Positions 44,183-52,482 are shown, numbered from the stretch's first letter. The stretch is DNA of 64,000 nucleotides from JBGSYJ01 sp041748075 (GCA_041748075.1 JBGTDX010000081.1:61573-125572), one strand, 5' to 3'. Numbers and translations are program-made. Notes: generated by a model not told the origin, from the letters alone.

Positions 44183-45556
44183 CTATCCCTTTTCCTCGAG
44201 TATGGTGACGACGCGGTCGAGACCGATCCCGCGTGACGCTTTCAGTAAGACCAGATCGCCCGTCCCAATGAACGTGGCGAGGAACTCGGCAGCCTCTGAT
44301 GCTTCACCGAAGTGGTGAAGCATCGAGGAATCGAAGCCAGCTTCGCGAGCGCCTTCGAGCACGGCGCCCGAGCGATCGCCCACTGCGACGACAACCTGAA
44401 CATTCCTCGGGATCGCCCGTCCCACTTCCCTGTGAAATTTCAGCTCGTCGCCTCCCAGCTCGAGCATGTCGCCGATCACGGCAATCCGACGGCCTTCGCA
44501 GTCGGCTCTCGAGAGGAGCTCGAGCGCCATTTCCAGCGCATATGGATTGGAGTTGTACGTATCGTCGTAGAGCGTGGCCCCACGCCAGTCGATGAGCACG
44601 CCGCGGTGGTAGGCCGGCTGAATGATGGGGATGGCCGCCTCGATCGCACCCCAGCTGATATTCGCCACACGTGCCGTTGCGATCGCCGCGAGCAGGTTCT
44701 GCAGATTGTGCCTTCCCGGCTGACTGAGAACCAGACTCCGAGTGGATCCTTCGGCGACGAGCGAGAACTCGACTCCAAGCAGGCCGCGATCCTGGATCTG
44801 GGTTGCGCGGTAGTCGGCATCTCCGGCGACCCCGTAAAGGATCCGCCGGCCGGGAAACCTCTCGCTCACTCTGCGAAGGCGCTCATCATCCGCATTGATC
44901 ACGATGGTTCCATCCTGCCGCATGTTCTCCAGCAGCTCGGCCTTCGCTTCCGCGATTCCATCAATCGAATCGAAAAATTCGAGGTGAACAGGCCCTACGT
45001 TTGTGAAGACTCCCACATCCGGCGGCGCGAGGCTGGCCAGCATCGCAATCTCCCCCTTGTGGTTCATTCCCATTTCCGAGACCACCACGTCGCTTCCGTC
45101 GGGGGTATTGGTCAGGCAGAGAGGAAATCCGATCTCGTTGTTGAAGTTTCCCCACGATCGCCATGCGGCCCGTTCGGTGGACACGAGAGCGAAGATCATC
45201 TCCTTGGTCGTGGTCTTGCCGGCCGATCCGGTGATCGCAATGAGCGTAAAAGGAATCTGCTCGCGGATCGCCCGGGCGAATCTCTGCAGAGCCGCCGTCG
45301 TGTCCTCGACGAGAATCAATCCCTTGTCTCGAGGCAGCGATTCGGGAACGTGATCAACGACGCCTCCGACGCCGCGCTGGAGGGCGTCTCCCAGAAATCT
45401 GTGCCCGTCGAGACGCTCTCCGCGGATCGCGAAGAACAGACTGCCCTCCCGCGCTTCACGGCTGTCGATGACGACTGCAGAGGCGATGACCGAACCGCCC
45501 TGGACGACTTCGCCGCCGATCATCGACGCGATCCGTTCGATGGTCAGCGAAGGCAT
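44183..45556 (-). CDS. murF: UDP-MurNAc-tripeptide--D-alanyl-D-alanine ligase
   Basis: Completes the UDP-MurNAc-pentapeptide. 457 residues: MurE/F N-terminal domain with VIDSREAREGSLFFAIRGERLDGH, ATP loop ITGSAGKTTTKEMI (~112), central SEMGMNHKGEIAMLA and DDTYNSNPYALEMAL typical of MurF. mraY starts 2 bp after its stop. The 437-bp gap upstream, toward murE, is filled with heptamers. Confidence 0.95.
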   Translation of the reverse strand: MPSLTIERIASMIGGEVVQGGSVIASAVVIDSREAREGSLFFAIRGERLDGHRFLGDALQRGVGGVVDHVPESLPRDKGLILVEDTTAALQRFARAIREQIPFTLIAITGSAGKTTTKEMIFALVSTERAAWRSWGNFNNEIGFPLCLTNTPDGSDVVVSEMGMNHKGEIAMLASLAPPDVGVFTNVGPVHLEFFDSIDGIAEAKAELLENMRQDGTIVINADDERLRRVSERFPGRRILYGVAGDADYRATQIQDRGLLGVEFSLVAEGSTRSLVLSQPGRHNLQNLLAAIATARVANISWGAIEAAIPIIQPAYHRGVLIDWRGATLYDDTYNSNPYALEMALELLSRADCEGRRIAVIGDMLELGGDELKFHREVGRAIPRNVQVVVAVGDRSGAVLEGAREAGFDSSMLHHFGEASEAAEFLATFIGTGDLVLLKASRGIGLDRVVTILEEKG

Positions 45557-45578
45557 GCCAACCCCCTCCCGCCCGGTT

Positions 45579-45788
45579 CTGAGTTGTGGGTTGTGAGTTG
45601 TGGGACACGCCCGCCCGGCGAGTTGTGGCGTGTAAGACGTGGGACACGCCCGCCCGGTTGTGAGTTGTGGGTTGTGAGTTGTGGCAGCGTCAATGACGAA
45701 TGACGAATGACGAATGACGAATAGGGACCGGGGAACGACGAGCGAAAGGGTTCCCTATTCGTCACTCGACATTCGTCATTCGTCAATC
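45579..45788. repeat. Two adjacent heptamer families in the murE-murF gap
   Basis: 45579-45688 is a degenerate GTTGTGA/GTTGTGG run in which a GGGACACGCCCGCCCGG block occurs twice. 45693-45727 is ATGACGA x4 plus ATAGGGA; 45751-45787 is its inverse (ATTCGTC units, TTCCCTA), giving a hairpin with a ~23-nt loop. The rest of the gap (45789-45993) has an AT-rich end next to the murE stop (45930-45993) and no gene. Confidence 0.75.
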
Positions 45789-45993
45789 GGAATGTTCTCT
45801 TCCGGCTCCGCCGATCGCTTGACACGGAAATCGTCCCCTTCCCCCCAAACTGCCCGACGATTCCCACGTCCCCACCCGCGCTGCACCTCGCCGGCGAAGC
45901 CGGAACAGAACACTCACCTGATGAAGTCAGGAAATAATACTTCTTTAACATGCTGCATTCCACACAATTTTTCATATCAATAGAAGCCAGACT

Positions 45994-47469
45994 TTAAATC
46001 TCTATTCTCGTATTCTTTTTTTTGAGCGCCAGCTCCGCTTCCTCGCGGTCGTCGAAGTGAATGATCTGATCTCCCACCACTTGGTAGTTCTCATGTCCTT
46101 TGCCTGCGATAACCACGACCGTGTCGTCCCCGGCGGAAGCGATGGCCTCTTCGATCGCGGCGCGCCGGTCCTGAATCCGAACGCACCGCGCCCCTTCGGT
46201 GCGGCGCACTCCCTCTTCGATCTGATCAAGGATCGATTCCGGATCTTCCGATCGCGGGTTGTCGCTGGTGAGAATGATCTGATCGGCGAACTCCGCCGCC
46301 ATTTCTCCCATGAGAGCCCGCTTGCCCTGATCGCGATCCCCCCCGCACCCGAAAACGAGCGTGATGCTGCGGCCGGGCGCAAGATCCCGGACCGCTCGCA
46401 GCAGCTTCTCCAGCGCGTCGGGTTTGTGCGCGTAATCGACCAGGACCACCCCGTTGTCGGAAGGCACGCGTTCGAATCTTCCTCTCACTGCTGATAGTGC
46501 GGCGATTCCCTTCTCAATAGCCGCAATCCCGATGCCCGCGGCGAGCGAGGCGCCGACGGCGGCCATCCAGTTCGACAGATTCGGGGCACCGATCAACGGC
46601 GAGTCGACCCGGCACTCACCCGCCGGCGTCGCGAGCGTTCCGTGCAAACCGTCGATTCCGATCGAAAAGCCGGGCGCAGGATGGATGTCGGCTCCTTCCT
46701 CCATGCCGAAGCTCAGCACCGCATCGCCGAGCTCCGAAGCCAGACGGACACCGTGGGCGTCGTCTATGTTGACGACGGCCACCCTCTGGCTTCTGTCGAT
46801 CTGGTCGAAGAGCATCTTCTTCGCCCCGAAGTAATCCTCGAAATCTCGATGGAAGTCGAAATGGTCCCTGGAGAGATTCGTGAAAACGGCCGCCGCAAAG
46901 GTCAGCCCGTGCGTTCTCCGGAGCGCAAGTGCATGAGATGAAACTTCCATCACCGCGTAGCGCACGCTCTCATCCACCATCCTGGCGAGCCACTGCTGAA
47001 GTACCACGGCATCGGGCGTCGTCCTGTCGGCGAGCTCCCGAACCCTGCCGGCACGGTATTCGATGGTACCGATGAGCCCGGGCGGCGTGCCGGTTGCTTC
47101 GATGATCGACTCGATCATCTTCGTCGTCGTGGTCTTCCCCGAAGTTCCCGTCACGCCTATGAGCGAGAGCCTGGTGGCCGGACGTCCATGGAAGTTGGCC
47201 GCGATGACAGCCAGGGCTGTACGCGCATCCTCCACTTCGATGTGCGTCACGCCTTCCACCGCCTCCCCCTGCGATACGAACGCAGACGCTCCGCGATCGA
47301 TCGCGTCCCGGATGAACCGCGCCCCGTCGTGCACGAACCCGGGTACCGCCACGAAGAGCGATCCGGCGCCGCATTGCCGCGAGTCCGCGGATACCGCAGA
47401 GATCTCGACCGACGCGTCGCCGGCAATGCGAAGCACGTCGACATCTTCGAGCAGCGCCTCGAGCTTCAT
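45994..47469 (-). CDS. murE: UDP-MurNAc-L-alanyl-D-glutamate--2,6-diaminopimelate ligase
   Basis: Adds the third residue of the stem peptide. 491 residues: DSRQCGAGSLFVAVPGFVHDG, ATP loop VTGTSGKTTTTKMI (~110), central NLSRDHFDFH. The substrate loop reads TSDNPRSEDPESI; the DNPR motif is the usual sign of meso-diaminopimelate rather than lysine, so the wall is predicted to be Dap-type. Start overlaps the ftsI stop (ATGA). Confidence 0.95.
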   Translation of the reverse strand: MKLEALLEDVDVLRIAGDASVEISAVSADSRQCGAGSLFVAVPGFVHDGARFIRDAIDRGASAFVSQGEAVEGVTHIEVEDARTALAVIAANFHGRPATRLSLIGVTGTSGKTTTTKMIESIIEATGTPPGLIGTIEYRAGRVRELADRTTPDAVVLQQWLARMVDESVRYAVMEVSSHALALRRTHGLTFAAAVFTNLSRDHFDFHRDFEDYFGAKKMLFDQIDRSQRVAVVNIDDAHGVRLASELGDAVLSFGMEEGADIHPAPGFSIGIDGLHGTLATPAGECRVDSPLIGAPNLSNWMAAVGASLAAGIGIAAIEKGIAALSAVRGRFERVPSDNGVVLVDYAHKPDALEKLLRAVRDLAPGRSITLVFGCGGDRDQGKRALMGEMAAEFADQIILTSDNPRSEDPESILDQIEEGVRRTEGARCVRIQDRRAAIEEAIASAGDDTVVVIAGKGHENYQVVGDQIIHFDDREEAELALKKKNTRIEI

Positions 47470-49442
47470 GTTCCGCTCTCCTGGACCGGCGACATCAGCA
47501 AATCTATCTTTCCCCCGCTGGATGGATCGCCGGCAGCCGGCGTCTGAAAAATCACACGGCCACTCCCGAAAGTCTTGACCATGTATCCCGCTGCGGTCGC
47601 TTCAGCAACCGCGCGGCGGGCGTCGAGACCGCGCAGATCAGGAACTGTGGATGGACGTGAGTCCGCCGCAGCGTCTCGTGGCACGACCGTTTCTCTCGAC
47701 GACTCGCTCTGCGAAAATGCAGCCAGCTTGACCGGCGGCAACACGATCTGGCGCTCCGGCAGTGACGGTTCGACGCGCAGATACCGGAGAGCCTGCTCGG
47801 CAATCTGCCGGAACGCGGGAGCAGCGACGGTTCCTCCGTACTGAGCGCCCCTCGGCTCATCCACCACGACCAGAATTGCGAGGCGGGGGCGGTCTGCAGG
47901 AACGTATCCGACGAACGAGGCTACGGTATGGCTGGGATGATATCCCCCTCGAACTGCCTTCTGGGCCGTGCCGGTCTTGCCGGCGACGGCGTACTGCACC
48001 AGTCCGGCTTCCTTCCCCGTGCCCCTCGTGACGACTGTCTTGAGCATCTCGTTCAGGATCGCCGCGGTCTTTTCCGATACCACCGGACGCGACGGCTTGC
48101 GGGGTGGTTCGTAGATCGTGTTCCCCTCGTTGTCGACGACACGCTCGACGATTCGCGGCTCGACCGTATTGCCGCCATTGGCAATGATCGCGGTGGCTCG
48201 AACGAGCTGAAGCGGCGTAACGGCGATCTCCTGGCCGATCGAAATCACGGCGTTCGAAAGTTTCGACCAGCGCGCCGTCTTGCTGAGCAGGCCGGTGCCC
48301 TCGCCTGGAAGTGTCAGTCCTGTCTGCTCTCCGAAACCGAAATCGCGAAGATACCGATAGAGTCTTTCCTGGCCCAGCGCCAGGCCGACGCGGATCGTAC
48401 CGACGTTCGACGACCGCGCCATGACTTCTTCGAACGAGATCAAACCGTACTGGTGTCCATCATGCTCCCGGATACGGGTGTTGGCGATCTCGATATATCC
48501 GGGACCACAGTCGACTATCTGGGACGGTGTGACGATCTGTTCTTCGAGCCCTGCTGCGGCAGTGACGATCTTCAGCGTCGATCCCGGTTCGTACAGATCC
48601 TGTACCGGCCTGTTTCTCCAGGCGTCGGGACCGAACTGGCGGAAGTGGTTCGGGTCAAACGTCGGATAGGACGCCATCGCCAGAATGGCACCGTCGTTCG
48701 GATCCATCACGATCACCGATCCGCCGACCGCACGGTACTTGTCGACCGTCTCCCTGAGAGCTCGCTCGGCGAGAAACTGAATCACTTCATCGATCGTGAG
48801 AACCACGTGCTTGCCATCGACGGCGGCGTTTGTTCCCTCGCCACCGACCAGATACATACCTCGGCGGGCATCGCGAAGCAGGGTGACCTTGCCGGGTCGC
48901 CCCTTGACGAAGGAATCGAACGAATACTCGACGCCGGCAAGACCTTCGCCGTCGATTCCGACATATCCGAGGACGTTGGCAGCCATGCTTCCCTTGGGGT
49001 ACGAACGGCGGTGTTCTTCGAGGGCGTAAATCCCGGGCAGTCGAAGTGCCCGGACAGCGGTGCCGACTTCGGGAGTCACCTGCCGTGCGATCCACGCGAA
49101 CTCGCCGCGCCCCCGCAGCCGTCTCTCCAGCTCGGAGCTCGACACGCCCAGCCCCGGTACGGACGCGAGCAGCTTCGCTGTTCCCTTCCAGTCCACGACC
49201 GCCTGGGGATCCGCATAAATCGATTCCACGTTCACGCTTTCCGCAAGAATCCGCCCACGAGCATCGCGGATGGAACCGCGAACGGGAGTCAACGAGAGAG
49301 TGCGCTCCTGCTGTCTGGCGGCGCGCATAACGTAATGGTCGTGCCGGACCACCTGGATCTGAATGAGCCGCGCAGTCACCACGAGACCCCAGGCCGTGAG
49401 GAATGCGAAGAGCACGATCATGCGTCTGTTGGAGAGCGACAT
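47466..49442 (-). CDS. ftsI: Division transpeptidase FtsI/PBP3 with C-terminal PASTA domain
   Basis: Septal D,D-transpeptidase. 658 residues from ATG 49442 (MSLSNRRMIVL): one TM (~8-28), PBP dimerisation domain with TPVRGSIRDARGRILAES, transpeptidase domain with S288-T-L-K291 (YEPGSTLK), SSN (ARSSNVGT), K489-T-G-T492 (AGKTGTAQ), then a linker and a single PASTA domain at the C-terminus (VPDLRGLDARRAVAEATAAGYM). A PASTA domain on FtsI is typical of spore-type SpoVD or of many Gram-positive and acidobacterial homologues, and absent in E. coli. An upstream in-frame ATG at 49541 reads through the GGCCGAAC half-element and is rejected. Confidence 0.94.
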   Translation of the reverse strand: MSLSNRRMIVLFAFLTAWGLVVTARLIQIQVVRHDHYVMRAARQQERTLSLTPVRGSIRDARGRILAESVNVESIYADPQAVVDWKGTAKLLASVPGLGVSSSELERRLRGRGEFAWIARQVTPEVGTAVRALRLPGIYALEEHRRSYPKGSMAANVLGYVGIDGEGLAGVEYSFDSFVKGRPGKVTLLRDARRGMYLVGGEGTNAAVDGKHVVLTIDEVIQFLAERALRETVDKYRAVGGSVIVMDPNDGAILAMASYPTFDPNHFRQFGPDAWRNRPVQDLYEPGSTLKIVTAAAGLEEQIVTPSQIVDCGPGYIEIANTRIREHDGHQYGLISFEEVMARSSNVGTIRVGLALGQERLYRYLRDFGFGEQTGLTLPGEGTGLLSKTARWSKLSNAVISIGQEIAVTPLQLVRATAIIANGGNTVEPRIVERVVDNEGNTIYEPPRKPSRPVVSEKTAAILNEMLKTVVTRGTGKEAGLVQYAVAGKTGTAQKAVRGGYHPSHTVASFVGYVPADRPRLAILVVVDEPRGAQYGGTVAAPAFRQIAEQALRYLRVEPSLPERQIVLPPVKLAAFSQSESSRETVVPRDAAADSRPSTVPDLRGLDARRAVAEATAAGYMVKTFGSGRVIFQTPAAGDPSSGGKIDLLMSPVQESGT

Positions 49443-49522
49443 CAGAAGCTCTCCGATACAGACTCGATGTCGCCGCGTTCTGGTTTGGCCGCGTTCGTGT
49501 CGAGATGTTCTTTCGGGGGTGA

Positions 49523-49555
49523 ACCACCTCCGAACATGCAATGTTCGGCCAGGTG
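49523..49555. repeat. GGCCGAACATT element, short copy C
   Basis: Single palindromic end (CCGAACATGCAATGTTCGG) inside an outer CCACCT...AGGTGG inverted repeat, in the 127-bp gap between ftsL and ftsI. Third copy of this family in the window. Confidence 0.65.
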
Positions 49556-49569
49556 GAGGCGAGCTTTCG

Positions 49570-49917
49570 TCATCGCTGGCCCGCCCCGCCTTCCGGGGCG
49601 ATCCGGACGAGCCTGTCGGATGCCGTTGCGCGGAGCCCCAGGGAGATCGCCTTGGACTCGACCGTACCGAGCGCGGTCAGCCTTTCGACTTCGAGCCTGA
49701 GGTCCTTGTTGCGATTCTCGAGAGTTTCCTGGGAAGACTGAAGTCGCGTTGCCTGACGGCCCAGACGCATGACCTCGATGTTCTGCCAGGTGAACAGAAG
49801 GAGAAACATCCCGAGAGGAACTCCGAGCGACAGAACGGCGAGAAGCTCACGCAGGCGCTGGCGGTCACGCTCGCGGACGATATGTGCATTCTCGATGGGT
49901 CGCTTCTGCGTGTACAT
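49570..49917 (-). CDS. ftsL: Cell division protein FtsL
   Basis: Small bitopic divisome protein. 115 residues: short basic cytoplasmic part, one TM (LLAVLSLGVPLGMFLLLFTW), then a heptad-repeat coiled coil (VMRLGRQATRLQSSQETLENRNKDLRLEVERL). Low sequence conservation is normal for FtsL; the call rests on topology plus position between rsmH and ftsI. Confidence 0.82.
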   Translation of the reverse strand: MYTQKRPIENAHIVRERDRQRLRELLAVLSLGVPLGMFLLLFTWQNIEVMRLGRQATRLQSSQETLENRNKDLRLEVERLTALGTVESKAISLGLRATASDRLVRIAPEGGAGQR

Positions 49918-50118
49918 GATTCCGCCGCGCGAAACCAGCGAACAAGGGTGAAGATCTGCCTACAAGCACGACCGAAGTCCCATCACACGCACCCACCCCA
50001 TCACGCACCACCCCTCCCGGCTCCCCGACGCACACACACCCAGCCCTTCCCCGAACCTTCACCCTTGCTGCCTGGCTTCCCGCTCCCTCCCTTGTTCTGC
50101 CCTACCACCCAACCACCC

Positions 50119-50191
50119 GAGTTCTGAGTTCTGAGTTCTGAGTTCCCACCCGCACGTCCACTCACAACTCAGAACTCACAACTCAGAACTT
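50119..50191. repeat. TGAGTTC/CTCAGAA heptamer element with inverted arms
   Basis: Left arm 50119-50145 (GAGTTCT units) and right arm 50161-50191 (CTCACAA, CTCAGAA alternating), with a 15-bp loop. Further degenerate units run to the rsmH stop codon (50199). The remaining gap to ftsL (49918-50118) is C-rich with no gene. Confidence 0.75.
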
Positions 50192-50198
50192 CTCAACG

Positions 50199-51185
50199 TC
50201 ACAACTTCTCAGCGACTCTCAGCTTGGCGCTCCGCGCCCGCGGATTACGCGCTGCTTCCTGTTCACCTGCTTCGATCGGCCGGCGTGTGATCTGTTTGAT
50301 CACCGCCTTCGCTCCGCAGCCACAAACCGGCATTCCGGGAGGACAGGTACATTTCCCTTCCAGTCTGCGGAACAGTCGCTTGACGATCCGATCCTCGAGA
50401 GAATGAAACGAGATCACGACGATCCGTCCGCCGGATACGAGTTGCCCGATGGCAGACTCGAGGAATTCTTCCAGCTCGACGAGCTCACGATTGACCGCGA
50501 TCCGCAGCGCCTGAAATGTCAGCGTCGCCGGATCGATCCGATCGCCGCGAGGCTTCTTGACCGCCCGGATGATCCCGGACAACTGCGCGGTCGTGGTGAT
50601 CGGCGCCTCGATGCGCGCCGCGACGATTGCGCGGGCAATTCTCCGAGCCATCGGCTCCTCGCCGTAGTCGCGCAGAATCGAGATCAGCTCACCCTCCTCC
50701 GCCGTGTTCACCAGATCGGCGGCGGAGTCGCCGCTCGCGCTCATTCGCATATCGAGCGGCCCGTCGAACCGGAACGAGAACCCCCGCTCCGCATCGTCCA
50801 GCTGCATCGACGAGACTCCGAGATCGGCCAGAAGACCGTCGATCTCTTCGATCTTTTCTCTCTTCAGTATTTCAATGAGCGATTCGTGGCGACTTTCGAT
50901 CAGTGCGACTCTGTCGCCAAACGATTCCAGCCTGCGGCTGGCCAGCTCGAGCGCCCGGGGGTCGCGGTCGATTCCGACCAGACGCACACCCGGATAGCGC
51001 TCCAGCAGGCCCTCAGCATGCCCCCCCAGCCCTACCGTCGCATCGACGAGCACACCCGCGGAATGAACCGGCCGGAGGTACTCGAGAACCTCGTCCAACA
51101 GAACGGGCGCATGTTGAAAGGATGAAGGCGGAAGGATGAAGGATGAATCGCTCCCCCTCCCCTGGTCGTCCTCGTCTGAGTCCAT
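50199..51185 (-). CDS. rsmH: 16S rRNA (cytosine1402-N4)-methyltransferase RsmH
   Basis: SAM-dependent methyltransferase (MraW) at position 2 of the dcw cluster. 328 residues: HAPVLLDEVLEYLRP, SAM motif VDATVGLGGHAEGLL, LADLGVSSMQLDDAERGFSF, and VVISFHSLEDRIVKRLFR. The only in-frame start is ATG 51185, about 25 residues before the conserved core; residues ~14-24 (SSFILPPSSFQ) are encoded by TCATCCT heptamers. A usual RsmH begins at FQHAPVLL, so the leader is an addition of repeat origin. Confidence 0.93.
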   Translation of the reverse strand: MDSDEDDQGRGSDSSFILPPSSFQHAPVLLDEVLEYLRPVHSAGVLVDATVGLGGHAEGLLERYPGVRLVGIDRDPRALELASRRLESFGDRVALIESRHESLIEILKREKIEEIDGLLADLGVSSMQLDDAERGFSFRFDGPLDMRMSASGDSAADLVNTAEEGELISILRDYGEEPMARRIARAIVAARIEAPITTTAQLSGIIRAVKKPRGDRIDPATLTFQALRIAVNRELVELEEFLESAIGQLVSGGRIVVISFHSLEDRIVKRLFRRLEGKCTCPPGMPVCGCGAKAVIKQITRRPIEAGEQEAARNPRARSAKLRVAEKL

Positions 51186-51290
51186 TCATTTCTATCTTTC
51201 TCGCCCCTGCTTCACGAAAACGGTGGAAGCCAAAGGATTAAGGATGAACACATACACTCACCCGCCCACACTTCTTCATCCTTCATCCTC
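51119..51290. repeat. AGGATGA heptamer cluster at the 5' end of rsmH
   Basis: 51119-51146 is AGGATGA, AGGCGGA, AGGATGA, AGGATGA inside the rsmH coding region. 51234-51247 (AGGATTA, AGGATGA) and 51274-51290 (TTCATCC, TTCATCC) form an inverted pair in the mraZ-rsmH gap. On the rsmH coding strand the internal copy reads TCATCCT, free of stops. Confidence 0.75.
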
Positions 51291-51327
51291 TACCTGCCAC
51301 CGTGATCTTTCATCTCTCATTTTTCGA

Positions 51328-51780
51328 TCACACCCCGTGCAGCTCGAGCTCCTTGTAGTCGTCCGCCGTCAGAGGCGTCTCGGCCAGTCGCTTCGTCATC
51401 CGCTCTTCGTTCCAGACCGTCAGATGATCCTGATTGCCGAGCACGACCACGTCATCGGAAATCGCCGCTACGTTCCTCAGCACCGCAGGCACGAGGAGCC
51501 GCCCCTGAGCGTCCAGCGTCCCGAGTTGCCCGAAGTAGTTGACCCGCTCCAAGAGCTTCATCTTCGCAACCGAGCTGGAAGGGACCTTCGCCAGCCTGGC
51601 CTGGTACTCCTGCCAAACCGGATAGGGGTAGATCACCGCGCGATCTCCATCGAACGACGTGATGAAGCAGTCGAGCCCATATCGTTCTTCAATGATCCTG
51701 CGGAAGCCTGTCGGAACCTTGATCCGGCCCTTATCGTCGACTTTCGCCGGGGCATGCCCCATGAGCACATCGATTTCCAC
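51328..51780 (-). CDS. mraZ: Transcriptional regulator MraZ
   Basis: First gene of the dcw cluster; DNA-binding ring protein with two SpoVT-AbrB-like halves that represses its own operon. 150 residues; halves begin VLMGHAPAKVDDKGRIKVPTGF and QLGTLDAQGRLLVPAVLR, both with the DxxGRxxxP motif. Four GTGG boxes spaced by 10 bp lie 52-86 bp before its start, matching the known MraZ operator layout. Confidence 0.95.
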   Translation of the reverse strand: MEIDVLMGHAPAKVDDKGRIKVPTGFRRIIEERYGLDCFITSFDGDRAVIYPYPVWQEYQARLAKVPSSSVAKMKLLERVNYFGQLGTLDAQGRLLVPAVLRNVAAISDDVVVLGNQDHLTVWNEERMTKRLAETPLTADDYKELELHGV

Positions 51781-51831
51781 GGTTTGTAGACTTCGTTTTT
51801 CTCTGGATGGATGTTTTGTGGGGAAACCGTA

Positions 51832-51865
51832 CCACTATTCTCCACTTGTGTCCACAAAATTCCAC
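51832..51865 (-). promoter_or_regulatory. MraZ operator: four GTGG boxes at 10-bp spacing
   Basis: On the minus strand GTGGAATTTT, GTGGACACAA, GTGGAGAATA and GTGGTACGGT follow each other in exact 10-bp register. MraZ in other bacteria binds three or four direct repeats with a TGGG/GTGG core and 10-bp period upstream of mraZ, so this is very likely the autoregulatory site. Confidence 0.8.
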
Positions 51866-51977
51866 CAGTTGAAGAAAAAAGGGTGGAACCGTCTCCGTCC
51901 CGCCCTCCCGGCCCTCCGTTTTGTGCGCGAATCGGGCTCCAGGGAGAGGGTACAACCCTGCCAGCTCTGCGCACACC

Positions 51978-52460
51978 CTAGTCGAACTTCTTCTTGAGGA
52001 AACTCGAGAACTTCGTCGAGACGAGCTTGTCGGCCGATCCGAGGACTTTGCGGATCATGTCGAGCACGTCACCGTCGCCGCTCCAGTGCTCGCGGATGAT
52101 CGACGCGTCGATCTCGCTGAACAGGCGATTCAGGATGAAAACCCCGAACACCAGATCATCCAGGAACCCGACCGCAAGAAAATCAGGAATCACATCGAGG
52201 GGAAAGAAAAAGTAGGCCACGCCGCTGCCCAGCAGGATCTTGTGTCTGGATGCGACTCGCGGGTCGTTCGCCATTCGCCAGAGCAGAATGAACACGTCGG
52301 GTACGAGCAGCAGATACTCTCCGAGCTTGCCGAGTTTCGCGGCCCGAGCTTGGAGGTTTTCTCGCAGGCGGTCGTAGAAACGGTTTGCCCGCTCCTCGGA
52401 TACCTCGCCAACTGCATCGATCGCGTCCTGCCCCGCGGAAGATCCGGTTTCAGTCGTCAT
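51978..52460 (-). CDS. DUF1232 (YkvA-type) small membrane protein
   Basis: 160 residues. The central segment LGSGVAYFFFPLDVIPDFLAVGFLDDLVFGVFIL is the DUF1232 signature (two short hydrophobic segments around PxDxIPD). Residues 20-50 and the tail are charged and helical. Function of the family is not established. Followed downstream by mraZ about 200 bp away on the same strand; no repeat between. Confidence 0.8.
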   Translation of the reverse strand: MTTETGSSAGQDAIDAVGEVSEERANRFYDRLRENLQARAAKLGKLGEYLLLVPDVFILLWRMANDPRVASRHKILLGSGVAYFFFPLDVIPDFLAVGFLDDLVFGVFILNRLFSEIDASIIREHWSGDGDVLDMIRKVLGSADKLVSTKFSSFLKKKFD

Positions 52461-52482
52461 TCCAGCTCCTGATCGATGGATT

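Noticed and set aside
50000..50118. Small RNA or gene in the C-rich gap between rsmH and ftsL
   Set aside because: Low-complexity CACCC/CCCTCC only; no promoter, hairpin with T-run or coding bias.
51328..51780. MraZ as an antitoxin-type AbrB protein
   Set aside because: Two DxxGRxxxP halves, position at the head of the dcw cluster and the operator boxes are decisive for MraZ.
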